Shown in pieces: positions 16,710-24,918 of a stretch of 46,619 bases of DNA. This stretch comes from Bacteroidota bacterium (lineage in GTDB: Bacteria > Bacteroidota > Bacteroidia > Chitinophagales > JADIYW01). The notes below the pieces were generated by a model. The model was given only the letters and a program-made list of their open reading frames with translations. It made no database searches and was not told the origin of the DNA. Both the position numbers and the translations under genes were made by a program. Each line of letters opens with the position of its first letter. Within the stretch, counting starts at the first letter, position 1. The stretch spans positions 1 to 46,619 of the forward strand of contig JAQBNI010000009.1 in assembly GCA_028288625.1 (NCBI GenBank), in the 5' to 3' direction.

Positions 16710-17771
16710 TTATTTAATTTCCGAAGAACGGATATTCGAAGCGTGTTTTTTGAAGGTCAGTTGATCGCCCCTTCCTTTCTTAAAAACTTTTCTTCCCGGA
16801 TCAATTCCCTTGCGCAATTCTTTTTGTTCTTCTTCCGGCAATGCAGCAATACTCATGCAATCTTCGCAGCAGCAGCCCTTATATTTCTGCGCGCATTGTT
16901 CGCACTGGATAAATAATAAATGGCACGCCTCATTTTTGCAGTTCGTATGTGTATCGGCAGGCGCTCCGCACTGGTGGCACTGTGCAATAATTTCACGAGA
17001 TATCTTTTCACCTAAACGGCGATCGAAAACAAAATTTTTCCCACGGAATTTATTTTTTAACCCCTGTTCCTGTACTTGTCTTGCATACTCAATAATTCCC
17101 CCGCTGAGCTGGTACACATTTTTAAACCCGTTGTGCTTCAGCCACGCACTTGCTTTTTCGCAGCGAATCCCTCCCGTGCAATACATCACTACAGGCTTGT
17201 TTTTTTCTTCCTGCAGCATATCAACAACCAACGGCAACTGATCGCGGAAGGTATCGACATCCGGTGTGATCGCTTTTTCAAAATGCCCGATCTCACTTTC
17301 ATAATGATTGCGCATATCTACGATAATCGTATCTTTTTGATCTGTGAGCTCATTAAATTCTTTTGCATTGAGATGAATGCCGCTGTTGCTCGAGTCAAAC
17401 GTTTCATCGTGCAAGCCATCGGCAACAATTTTATTGCGAACCAGAATTTTCAGCTTGGTAAAAGATTTCCCGTCATCATCCACAGCATAATTCAACCTTA
17501 TACCATTTAAAAAAGGATACGAATATAAATAGTCTGTAAAAGCCGGTATATTATTTCCGGGAACGGAAAGCTGCGCATTAATTCCTTCGTGCGCAACGTA
17601 TATCCTGCCGAGCACATTCAGCTTGTCCCAGGCTAAATAAAGTTCATCCCGCCAGGCTGTGGGATCGTCAATTCTGACATACTTATAAAATGAAATGGTG
17701 ACGCGATTTTCGTTGCTCTCCAGCAGGTTTTTCTCCAAAATACGCTTATCCACCCTATTCCAAAGTTGCAT
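16710..17771 (-). CDS. trhO: tRNA uridine(34) hydroxylase (rhodanese-like TrhO/YceA)
   Basis: The 353-residue protein has an N-terminal acylphosphatase/ferredoxin-like domain (VTISFYKYVRIDDP, GRIYVAHEGINAQLSVPG). A rhodanese domain follows (IIVDMRNHYESEIGHFEKAI), with the catalytic Cys198 in MYCTGGIRCEKASAWLKHNGF and then VYQLSGGIIEYAR. The C-terminus has a Cys-rich segment (CHQCG, CKNEACHLLFIQCEQC, CCCEDC) typical of the YceA/UPF0176 family. The family performs O2-dependent hydroxylation of U34 in tRNAs, the first step to cmo5U/mo5U. Confidence 0.92.
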   Translation of the reverse strand: MQLWNRVDKRILEKNLLESNENRVTISFYKYVRIDDPTAWRDELYLAWDKLNVLGRIYVAHEGINAQLSVPGNNIPAFTDYLYSYPFLNGIRLNYAVDDDGKSFTKLKILVRNKIVADGLHDETFDSSNSGIHLNAKEFNELTDQKDTIIVDMRNHYESEIGHFEKAITPDVDTFRDQLPLVVDMLQEEKNKPVVMYCTGGIRCEKASAWLKHNGFKNVYQLSGGIIEYARQVQEQGLKNKFRGKNFVFDRRLGEKISREIIAQCHQCGAPADTHTNCKNEACHLLFIQCEQCAQKYKGCCCEDCMSIAALPEEEQKELRKGIDPGRKVFKKGRGDQLTFKKHASNIRSSEIK

Positions 17772-17880
17772 GCTTTGTATTTTTTGGGTTAATAATTACA
17801 CACAAATATACGAGAATTAAAATCCTTTTCGTAATTTACCCTCGATTTCAAAGATCAACCAAACCAAAAATCAACCAAAC

Positions 17881-18636
17881 ATGAAAAAATTATTACTGAT
17901 CTTATTGCTATTGGGGGCAATTATTAGTCAATCAGAGGCAAAAATTCAAGCCGGCGTAGGTATTACCGTAGGTCCTTGCTTCGGAAGGTGGAATAACCAG
18001 TTTCTACACTCAAAATTATCTTCAGCCGGTGGTACTTTAAACCGCGAAGTTGGTGTTCACGCAGGTATAAACGGTAGAGTGTGGTTCAACAAATTTGTCG
18101 GTATCAATCTTGGTGTGGAATTCAACATGGGCGGCAATAAGTTTCAGGGATATACTCTTCCAAGTAATACTACCACACTGACCAAAGAAGTTCATAAAGA
18201 GAATCAATTGACTATTCCTTTAACTGCTATGATAGGCTGGGGTAACGAACGTTTAAGAATATTTTTTAACGGCGGAGGTTATTTCGGATATATCATCAGT
18301 GCACACGATAAATTATCACGAATGACAAAGGACGGTTCTGAAACTGTGATTTCAGAGGGTAAGTCTGATTTTGGAGACTATAACCGTATCGATCTTGGCG
18401 TAAGAGTAGGTGGAGGCATACAGGTATATGTAGATAAAGGCTTAAAGCATTGCGTTACGTTTGATGTAAATTATGATTTTGGTTTATATAAAGTATTCAA
18501 GAATGGCACACCAAGCTACTTTAAAGATCCGGATAAAGTGAAACTTACGCCTTCCAGGGTTATGATCGGTGTAGGTTATATTTATTCTTTAGGTAAAAGC
18601 CAGGCGGAAGAAAAACCGAAACGCGCAACTGAATAA
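17881..18636 (+). CDS. Outer-membrane beta-barrel protein (PorT-like)
   Basis: The 251-residue protein has a signal peptide (KLLLILLLLGAIISQSEAK). Alternating amphipathic strands follow: AGVGITVGPCFGRW, VGVHAGINGRVWFNKFVG, NLGVEFNMGGNKFQGY, LRIFFNGGGYFGYIISA, RIDLGVRVGGGIQVYVD and RVMIGVGYIYSLG. This is the pattern of the 8-10-stranded outer-membrane beta-barrel (PorT/OMP_b-brl_2) family common in Bacteroidota. Specific function is unknown. A strong terminator follows 20 bp after the stop, so it appears to be a single-gene unit. Confidence 0.8.
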   Translation: MKKLLLILLLLGAIISQSEAKIQAGVGITVGPCFGRWNNQFLHSKLSSAGGTLNREVGVHAGINGRVWFNKFVGINLGVEFNMGGNKFQGYTLPSNTTTLTKEVHKENQLTIPLTAMIGWGNERLRIFFNGGGYFGYIISAHDKLSRMTKDGSETVISEGKSDFGDYNRIDLGVRVGGGIQVYVDKGLKHCVTFDVNYDFGLYKVFKNGTPSYFKDPDKVKLTPSRVMIGVGYIYSLGKSQAEEKPKRATE

Positions 18637-18656
18637 TAAATTTCAAAGTAAAATAT

Positions 18657-18688
18657 AAAAGGGAAAGTTTAGCTTTCCCTTTTTTTTT
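18657..18688 (+). terminator. Rho-independent terminator
   Basis: AAAAGGGAAAG (18657-18667), loop TTTAG, CTTTCCCTTTT (18673-18683), followed by further T. It ends the beta-barrel gene unit. Confidence 0.92.
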
Positions 18689-18898
18689 GTTTTTTGGCGT
18701 TGCGGCACCGCGTTAATGCTATACTGCCGCCGCGCTGTTCGCTGCAATCTTTTTGTTATCAGTGTGCAAAACATCTACAATCATTACAAAAAGTATTTCC
18801 GCTTCCATCGCTAACGCGCATCCCGAGTGAAGGAATCTCGCTCAACTTTGCAGTTGCTTATTACCGAATAATTTTAGCTTGTTTGAAGAATAACATTT
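18689..18898. other. Non-coding stretch with decayed palindromic sequence
   Basis: No gene is supported here. A GC-rich imperfect hairpin (GCGGCACCGCG ... CCGCCGCGCTG, 18703-18740) and GAGTGAAGGAATCTCGCTC (about 18825-18843) look like decayed relatives of the hairpin element that follows at 18899. Confidence 0.35.
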
Positions 18899-19004
18899 CA
18901 GATCCCAAATCAAGTTTGGGATGTTAGCCGTGAAGGGAAGAGATGACGGCGAAGCCGTCATCTCTTCCCTGGCGCACCGTCATCCTGAACTTGATTCAGG
19001 ATCT
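18899..19004 (+). repeat. Hairpin repeat element, copy A
   Basis: The left arm is ATCCCAAA-TCAAG-TTTGGGAT (18902-18922). The central hairpin is a perfect 17-bp stem with loop GAA (18934-18970). The right arm is ATCCTGAA-CTTGA-TTCAGGAT (18982-19002). Arms match copies B, C, D and E around the GIY-YIG gene. It sits between the convergent ends of the beta-barrel gene and hemB. Strand is given by the left-to-right order of the two distinguishable arms. Confidence 0.9.
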
Positions 19005-19026
19005 AAATACACGATGTGTTACAATT

Positions 19027-19998
19027 TTATTTCTTGCAGTAAATAGCATAATCACGTGCGCCGTAAGAAATGATCACATCGGCGCCTGCGCGCCTGATGC
19101 TCAGCAATGTTTCTTCGAGACACTTATGATAATCAAGCCAGCCGTTCTTTGCTGCAGCCTGCAGCATGGCGTATTCGCCGCTTACATGGTATGCTGCAAT
19201 GGGAATTGGAAAATTTTGTTTCAGTTGCTGGATGATATCAAGGTAAATAGTTGCAGGCTTCACCATTAAAAAATCAGCGCCTTCTGCATAATCCAGTTCT
19301 GCTTCCAACAAGGCTTCGCGCTTGTTCGCGGGATCCATCTGGTATGTTTTTTTATCACCGGATTTTGGAGCCGATTCCAGCGCGTCACGGAATGGTCCGT
19401 AAAATGCGCTTGCATATTTTGCGGTGTACGACATGATAGAGGTATCCGTAAATCCTTTTTCATCAAGTGTATTCCGCAAGTACCCTATGCGTCCATCCAT
19501 CATGTCACTCGGACCAACTATATCGATTCCTGCATCTGCTTGGGCAATTGCCATCTTTGCAAGAATCGGCAATGTTTTATCATTCAATATTTTTCCGTTT
19601 TCTACAAATCCATCATGTCCATCACTGCTGTAAGGATCCATAGCCACATCGCTGATGAGGCAGATCTCCGGGAATTTCTTTTTAAATTCTTTTATAGCTT
19701 TTAAATAAAAATTCTTTGCAGCATAACTATAACTCGCCTTCGTGTCTTTTAAAGCATCTTCAACGGCAGGAAATAAAATAAAACTGTTTACACCATTGTT
19801 AACGCAAACTTCTATTTCTTTCAGTGCATGATCAATGCTTACCTGAAAAATTCCCGGTAAGGATTTGATGATGTTTTTTTTATTTTTTCCATCCACCAAA
19901 AATAATGGCTGCACTAAATGCGACGGATGTAAACTTGTTTCCTGAACGAGCGAACGGATTGCTGCGCTCGCCCTGTTTCTTCTTGGTCTGTGGATCAT
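19027..19998 (-). CDS. hemB: Porphobilinogen synthase (delta-aminolevulinate dehydratase)
   Basis: The 323-residue protein condenses two 5-aminolevulinates to porphobilinogen in tetrapyrrole synthesis. Both active-site lysines are present, in YTAKYASAFYGPFRDA and FLMVKPATIYLD (the second near residue 246, the Schiff-base Lys). The metal region reads SDVAMDPYSSDGHDGFV: the three Cys of the zinc-dependent enzymes are replaced by A, D and D, placing it in the Mg-type, zinc-independent class. The C-terminal PIAAYHVSGEYAMLQAAA and RRAGADVIISYGARDYA are typical. A second, truncated hemB 5' fragment lies at about 21192-21282, left by a tandem duplication. Confidence 0.97.
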   Translation of the reverse strand: MIHRPRRNRASAAIRSLVQETSLHPSHLVQPLFLVDGKNKKNIIKSLPGIFQVSIDHALKEIEVCVNNGVNSFILFPAVEDALKDTKASYSYAAKNFYLKAIKEFKKKFPEICLISDVAMDPYSSDGHDGFVENGKILNDKTLPILAKMAIAQADAGIDIVGPSDMMDGRIGYLRNTLDEKGFTDTSIMSYTAKYASAFYGPFRDALESAPKSGDKKTYQMDPANKREALLEAELDYAEGADFLMVKPATIYLDIIQQLKQNFPIPIAAYHVSGEYAMLQAAAKNGWLDYHKCLEETLLSIRRAGADVIISYGARDYAIYCKK

Positions 19999-20002
19999 GC
20001 TG

Positions 20003-20010
20003 CAAAATTA
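20003..20010 (-). promoter_or_regulatory. -7 box (TAATTTTG on the minus strand) for hemB
   Basis: A perfect TAnnTTTG lies only 4 bp before the hemB ATG, as in the PolX-like gene. A leaderless or near-leaderless message is implied. The same box survives in the duplicated fragment near 21278-21285. Confidence 0.5.
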
Positions 20011-20011
20011 C

Positions 20012-20046
20012 AAAAAAAGAAGGATCCGATATGTGGGATTCTTCTT
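20012..20046 (-). terminator. Rho-independent terminator of the first lipoprotein gene
   Basis: AAGAAGGATCC (20017-20027) pairs with GGATTCTTCTT (20036-20046), with an 8-nt loop. The A run on the + strand is the T tract when read on the minus strand. It directly follows the stop codon at 20049. Confidence 0.85.
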
Positions 20047-20048
20047 AC

Positions 20049-20849
20049 TTAAGGAATTGCACAGTAATAAATAAAATTCTGTACTACAGTATTCGTTCCG
20101 CTTGTCTGGGAAATCTGGAGTGCCTTCGTATCATCATAATCAAATATATAGTCATAGGTGATTGTTTTTTTCAATGCCATTGTATTCCGGTCATAAATTG
20201 TTTTTGTGGCAACCCAATTTTTAGAGCCCTTCCCATAAAGTTCGTTCAATACATATTGCGGGGCATTGGAAGTGAATTCCGGTTTAAAAGTATAAACTGC
20301 AGAATCATTGTAAGGTCCTCCGGGGTACAGGCTTTTAGTGATCTGGTAATCGATATTGCCGGAGGAATTGTAATGATTCGTTATATCATAGCCGTAAGTT
20401 ATAAAATCCGTTATTTCGTGGATTATCTGTCCGACACTATTACGGGTAATATAATCCCGATAATTGATCAATCCTGTTCCGGCACCTGTCCTGAATAAAG
20501 AGTCGATATAGCCATTGTTGTCCAGGTAGTACGCGTAAGTTTCGGAAAGATGAGAAAGGTCACCATCATAATCTTTCTGGGATATACTTTTATGTACTTC
20601 ATCGAGAATATAAACACTATAATACGTCAATCCGTAAGACTTGGTCATACTGATGATGGAATCCCCTGTACGGCTGGTTGTCGTAGTATCTGTGTTGCCG
20701 CCTCCCGCGCTTTGATACAGATCGTTATATGCGAGTTTGCAATTTGACAAAGGGAAAAAAAAGGGTGCGGGATTTGTGCTACTATTTTTTTTACATGAAA
20801 TGATACATGCTAAACCAAGCAGCAATATTAAATAGAGATTTTTTTTCAT
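20049..20849 (-). CDS. Lipoprotein of unknown function, copy 1 of a duplicated pair
   Basis: The 266-residue protein has a lipobox (LLLGLACIISC, Cys at about residue 19) followed by KKNSSTNPAPFFFPLSNCKL. It is Thr/Ser/Tyr-rich and shows repeated antiparallel-strand patterns (HLSETYAYYLDNNGYIDSLF, IINYRDYITRNSVGQIIHEI). It is paralogous to the protein at 21341-22141: the lipobox region SSTNPA, YKDYITRNS-G-hEITD-ITYGYD and the PGG-YNDS core align throughout. No enzyme motif is seen. Similar sequences are annotated only as hypothetical lipoproteins. It arose with its neighbour by tandem duplication of a hemB-lipoprotein-purC segment. Confidence 0.72.
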   Translation of the reverse strand: MKKNLYLILLLGLACIISCKKNSSTNPAPFFFPLSNCKLAYNDLYQSAGGGNTDTTTTSRTGDSIISMTKSYGLTYYSVYILDEVHKSISQKDYDGDLSHLSETYAYYLDNNGYIDSLFRTGAGTGLINYRDYITRNSVGQIIHEITDFITYGYDITNHYNSSGNIDYQITKSLYPGGPYNDSAVYTFKPEFTSNAPQYVLNELYGKGSKNWVATKTIYDRNTMALKKTITYDYIFDYDDTKALQISQTSGTNTVVQNFIYYCAIP

Positions 20850-20937
20850 AGCGTTTAATTTTAAATATCAAGTTAGTGCTTATTACGCAATAAAATTAGA
20901 TAATATTTAAATTAACGCTTTGAGTATATGGGATAAA

Positions 20938-21190
20938 CTACTTATTATTCATCTAATCTTTGAAGTGAAGTTTCAATCGCATCCTTCATAGGTTTTTCAT
21001 TTCCTGCAACATCCGCTTTAATAAATTTTTTGCCCATGATGTGCTCATACAACTCGATGTATCTTTCTGAAATAGAATTGATAATATCATTTGTCATTTC
21101 CGGAATTGTTTGTCCTTCCTTCCCTGGAAATTATTTTCCATCAGCCATTCGCACACAAACTCCTTTGACAGCTGTAGCTGGCTTTGTTAT
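20938..21190 (-). pseudogene. purC 3'-end fragment
   Basis: This stretch is clearly homologous to the last ~250 bp of the intact purC at 22241-23191, including GAAATTATTTTCCATCAGCC and AATTTTTTGCCCATGATGTG. A 1-nt deletion (the TTCCTTCCCTGG segment against CTTCTTTTCCCTGG in purC) breaks the frame, and there is no 5' part. It is not expected to make a protein. Confidence 0.88.
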
Positions 21191-21285
21191 CTTTTAAAGC
21201 ATCTTCCACAGCAGGAAATAAAATAAAACTGTTAACGCCATTGCTCACGCATTCTTCTTGGTCTGTGGATCATGGAACAAAATTA
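21191..21285 (-). pseudogene. hemB 5'-end fragment with an internal deletion
   Basis: Two pieces match hemB: CTTTTAAAGCATCTTC-CAGGAAATAAAATAAAACTG (compare 19746-19785) and CTTCTTGGTCTGTGGATCAT (compare 19979-19998). About 170 bp between them is missing. The ATG (21271-21273) and the -7 box remain, but the frame from that ATG hits a stop after 13 codons. It is fused directly to the purC fragment near 21190. Confidence 0.85.
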
Positions 21286-21286
21286 C

Positions 21287-21321
21287 AAAAAAAGAAGGAT
21301 CCAATATAATTGAATCCTTCT
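21287..21321 (-). terminator. Terminator of the second lipoprotein gene
   Basis: GAAGGAT (21294-21300) pairs with ATCCTTC (21314-21320), with the minus-strand T tract supplied by A's at 21287-21293. It is the duplicated counterpart of the terminator at 20012-20046. Confidence 0.75.
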
Positions 21322-21340
21322 CCTTATCTATTTAATTATA

Positions 21341-22141
21341 CTAATTACAATCATGCTGAAAATTTTCCACTAAAGTATATGATGAAGGTATTGTATTTAC
21401 TTGTGCCCGCTGCACCACTTTGTTTTGCGAATCGAAAACATATATAAAAGTATTGTAGCGCTTAACTGCCAGGGTCGCACGGTTATAAACCGTTCGTGAT
21501 GCAGGTAAATTCCTTGATGTAGAGCCATCAATATCATCAGTAATATAAAAAGGTTCTCCTGAATAAACCTGCGGAGTATAGGTATATAGAATAGAGTCAT
21601 TATATGTGCCGCCGGGATGTGTGCTTACCTCAATCTTGTAAGCAACATTACCATTTGAATCATATGTGTAGGTATCATCGTAACCGTACGTGATATAATC
21701 CGTGATCTCATGGACAACCTTCCCTGCTGAATTCCGTGTAATATAATCCTTGTAATCTACCATGCCCGAAGAAATCTGTACCCGGATAATAGAATCGATA
21801 AGACCGCCGCCGCTGAGGTAATATGTGCTCGTATAGGCAAGGTTAGATAAAGAATTATCGTAGTCGTTTTCAACTATCCTTTTATGAGTCTTATCAATTA
21901 TAAAGAAGCTATAAAAAGTGCTGCCGGATGAATTTAAAACATTAATGATCGAGTCGCCATGATAAGTAGTCACGCCGGTGTCGGTTGTACCAACAATGCT
22001 GTTATAATATTCATAATTCACCAGTTTACATTTAGCAAAAGGAATAGTGAATGTAGCGGGGTTCGTACTGCTGTTCTTCGAGCATGACATAATACATGTA
22101 ACAAGAAGAAAGAGAAATGAATGGAGGATAATTCTTTTCAT
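21341..22141 (-). CDS. Lipoprotein of unknown function, copy 2 of the duplicated pair
   Basis: The start is taken at the ATG of 22139-22141, giving MKRIILHSFLFLLVTCIMSC, a good lipoprotein signal; an upstream in-frame Met adds non-signal residues. The 266-residue protein matches copy 1 in length and pattern: SSTNPATFTIPFAKCKL, VDYKDYITRNSAGKVVHEIT, DYITYGYDDTYTYDSNGNV, HPGGTYNDS. Substitutions are spread along the protein, so the duplication is old enough for real divergence. There is no recognisable enzymatic motif. It is probably a periplasmic or surface lipoprotein, transcribed between purC and its own terminator. Confidence 0.72.
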   Translation of the reverse strand: MKRIILHSFLFLLVTCIMSCSKNSSTNPATFTIPFAKCKLVNYEYYNSIVGTTDTGVTTYHGDSIINVLNSSGSTFYSFFIIDKTHKRIVENDYDNSLSNLAYTSTYYLSGGGLIDSIIRVQISSGMVDYKDYITRNSAGKVVHEITDYITYGYDDTYTYDSNGNVAYKIEVSTHPGGTYNDSILYTYTPQVYSGEPFYITDDIDGSTSRNLPASRTVYNRATLAVKRYNTFIYVFDSQNKVVQRAQVNTIPSSYTLVENFQHDCN

Positions 22142-22240
22142 AGTGTTTAATTTAAAGATTAAGTTAATGCTTATTTGTTCAATAAGATTAGACAATATTT
22201 AAATTAACATTTTTATGAATGAGTATAAGGGAGAAATGAG

Positions 22241-23191
22241 TTAGTATTCGTCTATTTTCCGAAGCGATGCTTCAATGGCATCCTTCATGACTTTTTCATT
22301 TCCCGCTTCATCAGCTTTAATGAATTTTTTGCCCATGATGTGTTCGTACAACTCGATATATCTTTCAGAAATAGAATTGATAATGTCATCCGTCATTTCA
22401 GGAATCGTTTGCCCTTCTTTTCCCTGGAAATTATTTTCCATCAGCCATTCGCGCACAAATTCCTTAGAGAGTTGTTTCTGAGATTCATTATTTTTTAATC
22501 GCTCTTCGTAACCCTCCGCATAAAAATACCGCGATGAATCAGGCGTATGAATTTCATCTATAAGATAAATATCATCACCTATTTTTCCAAATTCATATTT
22601 TGTATCTACAAGGATCAATCCTCTTTCCGCTGCCATTTCCGTTCCGCGCTGAAATATATTTTGAGTAAATTTTTCTAACGCAGAATAATCTTTTTCAGAA
22701 ACAATGTTTTGACTGATGATCTCCTCTCTTGAAATATCTTCATCATGCCCGACAGTAGCCTTTGTGGTTGGCGTGATCACCGGGTAATCCAGTTTTTGAT
22801 TTTCTTTTAATCCTTCAGGAAGACGAACACCGCAAATTTCACGGATCCCATTTTTATAAGCGCGCCATGCAGATCCCGCAAGGTATCCGCGTATCACCAT
22901 TTCCACTTTAAATGGTTCGCACACTTTTCCTATAGTAACATTCGGATGCGGTACATCCAGCACCCAATTGGGAACAATATCTTTTGTTGCGGATAGAAAT
23001 GAAGATGCGATCTGGTTGAGCACCTGCCCTTTGTAGGGAATGGGTTTCGGCAGTACTACATCGAATGCAGAGATCCTGTCTGAAACGACCATGACGAGGT
23101 ATTTGTCATCAATATTATATACATCGCGGACCTTGCCTTTATAAAAACTCTTTTGCTTAGGAAAATTAAAATGAGTTTCGCTGATAGCCAT
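22241..23191 (-). CDS. purC: Phosphoribosylaminoimidazole-succinocarboxamide (SAICAR) synthase
   Basis: The 316-residue protein joins CAIR and aspartate with ATP in purine synthesis. Family motifs are present: [16 protein letters not shown] (ATP loop), [54 protein letters not shown] and [16 protein letters not shown]. The length is that of the longer eukaryote-like/Bacteroidota form rather than the ~240-residue E. coli enzyme, with a C-terminal extension ([20 protein letters not shown]). A decayed copy of this 3' end lies at 20938-21190. Confidence 0.97.
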   Translation of the reverse strand: MAISETHFNFPKQKSFYKGKVRDVYNIDDKYLVMVVSDRISAFDVVLPKPIPYKGQVLNQIASSFLSATKDIVPNWVLDVPHPNVTIGKVCEPFKVEMVIRGYLAGSAWRAYKNGIREICGVRLPEGLKENQKLDYPVITPTTKATVGHDEDISREEIISQNIVSEKDYSALEKFTQNIFQRGTEMAAERGLILVDTKYEFGKIGDDIYLIDEIHTPDSSRYFYAEGYEERLKNNESQKQLSKEFVREWLMENNFQGKEGQTIPEMTDDIINSISERYIELYEHIMGKKFIKADEAGNEKVMKDAIEASLRKIDEY

Positions 23192-23307
23192 TTTTTAATT
23201 GTTATGGTGATGAAATTGATTACGGAATAAATATAACAGAATAAAAATATGGATTTGAAAATGCGGTGCGAACTTAATCCACAAATAATATTTCTTAGCG
23301 TTTTGTG

Positions 23308-24267
23308 TTAGTGGTTTTCGGTGTTTAAATCCAACGCCTGTTTTACCGCTGACATTTGTTTATGGATCTTCTCGTGCTGCTTTTTCAATTCACCGTTTTC
23401 TTCTATATTCTTTAACATTTCACGCTTTTCATCCAATGTCCTGTACGCAGTCCAAAGCAAATGTTCCACTTTATCTGCAGTTCCATTTAAAAGAGATTCG
23501 CCTGACATAGCATGCCCGAACAGACAACGGTAACGCGGAAATTTTTCTTCATTCATCTTATATAATGGTCCTTCGCAATCCGGACAAATATATCGTGTTG
23601 GTGTTCCGTATTTTAACATGTTTTCAAGATTAGGTCCCTGCCCTTGTGCAATGTTGAGTTCCCATTGGAGCTTTTCTTCCTTTCCCTTTTTCATAACTTT
23701 TTCTTTAAGCTTTGTTTCAGAAATTGTATTGATCAGGGGCGCAATGCCGGACACCGGAACACAGTGATCAACTTCCACTTGTTTTAAAGCATTAAGCGGC
23801 ATGCCCGTAAATATGGTTTCCGACGGATCCTGGACAATCGTAATACCGCCGAGTTTTTTTATACTGCTTAAGCCGGCAGTTCCATCATCCATTACACCGG
23901 ATAAGACGATACCTGTAACAAGGGCTCCGTACGATACTGCTGCAGACCGGAATAAAACGTCTATTGACGGACGAAACCTGTTTTCTTTAGGTCCCTGCGT
24001 TAAATACATTTTTCCATTTTCGAGTATCATGTGCCGGTCGGGCGGCGCAACATAAATTCTGCCCGCCTTCATCACCGTATTATTTTTTGCATGCTGTGCG
24101 AGCCAGACACTGTTCACATTTAAAATTTCCGGGAGATTACTTTTTTTGTCTGCGGGAAAATGTATGACGACAAAGATTGCGGCGTCCAGAGATCGCCGGA
24201 GGTGTGCAGTTATTTCCTTCACACTTTCCAGGGCGCCGGCAGATCCGCCGATTACAAATATTTTCAT
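23308..24267 (-). CDS. Stand-alone CheB-type methylesterase domain protein
   Basis: The 319-residue protein carries a CheB methylesterase domain at residues 1-~190 with the catalytic triad visible: Ser9 in IGGSAGALESV, His in FVVIHFPAD, and Asp in SGVMDDGTAGL. There is no N-terminal receiver domain, unlike chemotaxis CheB. The C-terminus instead has a zinc-ribbon-like CPDCEG...CLFGHAMSG segment and a helical tail (REMLKNIEENGELKKQHEKI). Such orphan CheB proteins occur with stress and hybrid-kinase systems. No chemotaxis genes are near, but a single-domain response regulator lies 1.2 kb away. Confidence 0.85.
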   Translation of the reverse strand: MKIFVIGGSAGALESVKEITAHLRRSLDAAIFVVIHFPADKKSNLPEILNVNSVWLAQHAKNNTVMKAGRIYVAPPDRHMILENGKMYLTQGPKENRFRPSIDVLFRSAAVSYGALVTGIVLSGVMDDGTAGLSSIKKLGGITIVQDPSETIFTGMPLNALKQVEVDHCVPVSGIAPLINTISETKLKEKVMKKGKEEKLQWELNIAQGQGPNLENMLKYGTPTRYICPDCEGPLYKMNEEKFPRYRCLFGHAMSGESLLNGTADKVEHLLWTAYRTLDEKREMLKNIEENGELKKQHEKIHKQMSAVKQALDLNTENH

Positions 24268-24357
24268 ACTAAGTGTCTAAAAGATGAATTATTACATGTT
24301 AAACATTAATGGCAGTATTAAGTTTTTTTTGTCCAACCCTAAAGAAAGAAACATCTG

Positions 24358-24894
24358 TTATAACTCATAATCTTTAATTCCTTTCACTGTAATTAAGGCT
24401 AATCTTTTAGCAATTTTCGCGATCAGGGGATACACCTTTTTTTGAATAAAGATGGGAATACTTTCCTGGAAATATTGTCCCTTCATTTCAGTGATCATAT
24501 AACAATTATCTAAAAACGAGGCATTTTCAGAATGATGCGCATTGGCAGAAACATAAGTTTGCTCAAGAAAATATTCCATATCGAAAGCAGGCTTCAGTTT
24601 TACCTTTAGCTTTAACCGTTTCTGATCTACAGAAGAATAAGTGTGATAAGTATTTTCCGGAATCGTGAAAGATTCTCCGGGTTGAAGTATAACCTTTTTG
24701 TTACCGGATATCACTTCCGCCAATCCTTCGATCACTTCAAAGTATTCTGTTTGCTGTGTATGCTTGTGTGATGAAGGACCCTTTTGTCCCGGCAGTTGAT
24801 CAATCACTACTTCAAGGTATTTACCATCAGTTTCTTTTGTAGTTTTAAGAAACGTCGTAGTTTCACCTGTTGCTTCTAAGGTAAGCCGCTTCAT
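24358..24894 (-). CDS. Cupin domain protein
   Basis: The 178-residue protein has both cupin motifs: SSHKHTQQTEYFEVIEG (motif 1 with His-His-Glu metal ligands) and PGESFTIPENTYHTY (motif 2). The C-terminal ~60 residues are helical (IPIFIQKKVYPLIAKIAKRL). Metal-dependent small-molecule enzymes and sensors share this fold, so the reaction cannot be assigned. It is in the same direction as the neighbouring DUF2383 and CheB-like genes. Confidence 0.8.
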   Translation of the reverse strand: MKRLTLEATGETTTFLKTTKETDGKYLEVVIDQLPGQKGPSSHKHTQQTEYFEVIEGLAEVISGNKKVILQPGESFTIPENTYHTYSSVDQKRLKLKVKLKPAFDMEYFLEQTYVSANAHHSENASFLDNCYMITEMKGQYFQESIPIFIQKKVYPLIAKIAKRLALITVKGIKDYEL

Positions 24895-24918
24895 CTATTA
24901 TTTCGTCTAAGGGTAGCG

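Noticed and set aside
17795-17803. Further member of the TTACACA regulon (ATTACACAC upstream of the beta-barrel gene)
   Set aside because: There is no second repeat at 21 bp on either side and no -7 box at the matching distance, so it is probably a chance match.
18899-19004. Ordinary rho-independent terminator
   Set aside because: The three hairpins are not followed by a T tract, a proper terminator already lies at 18657-18688, and the arms recur with the same sequence elsewhere in the window.
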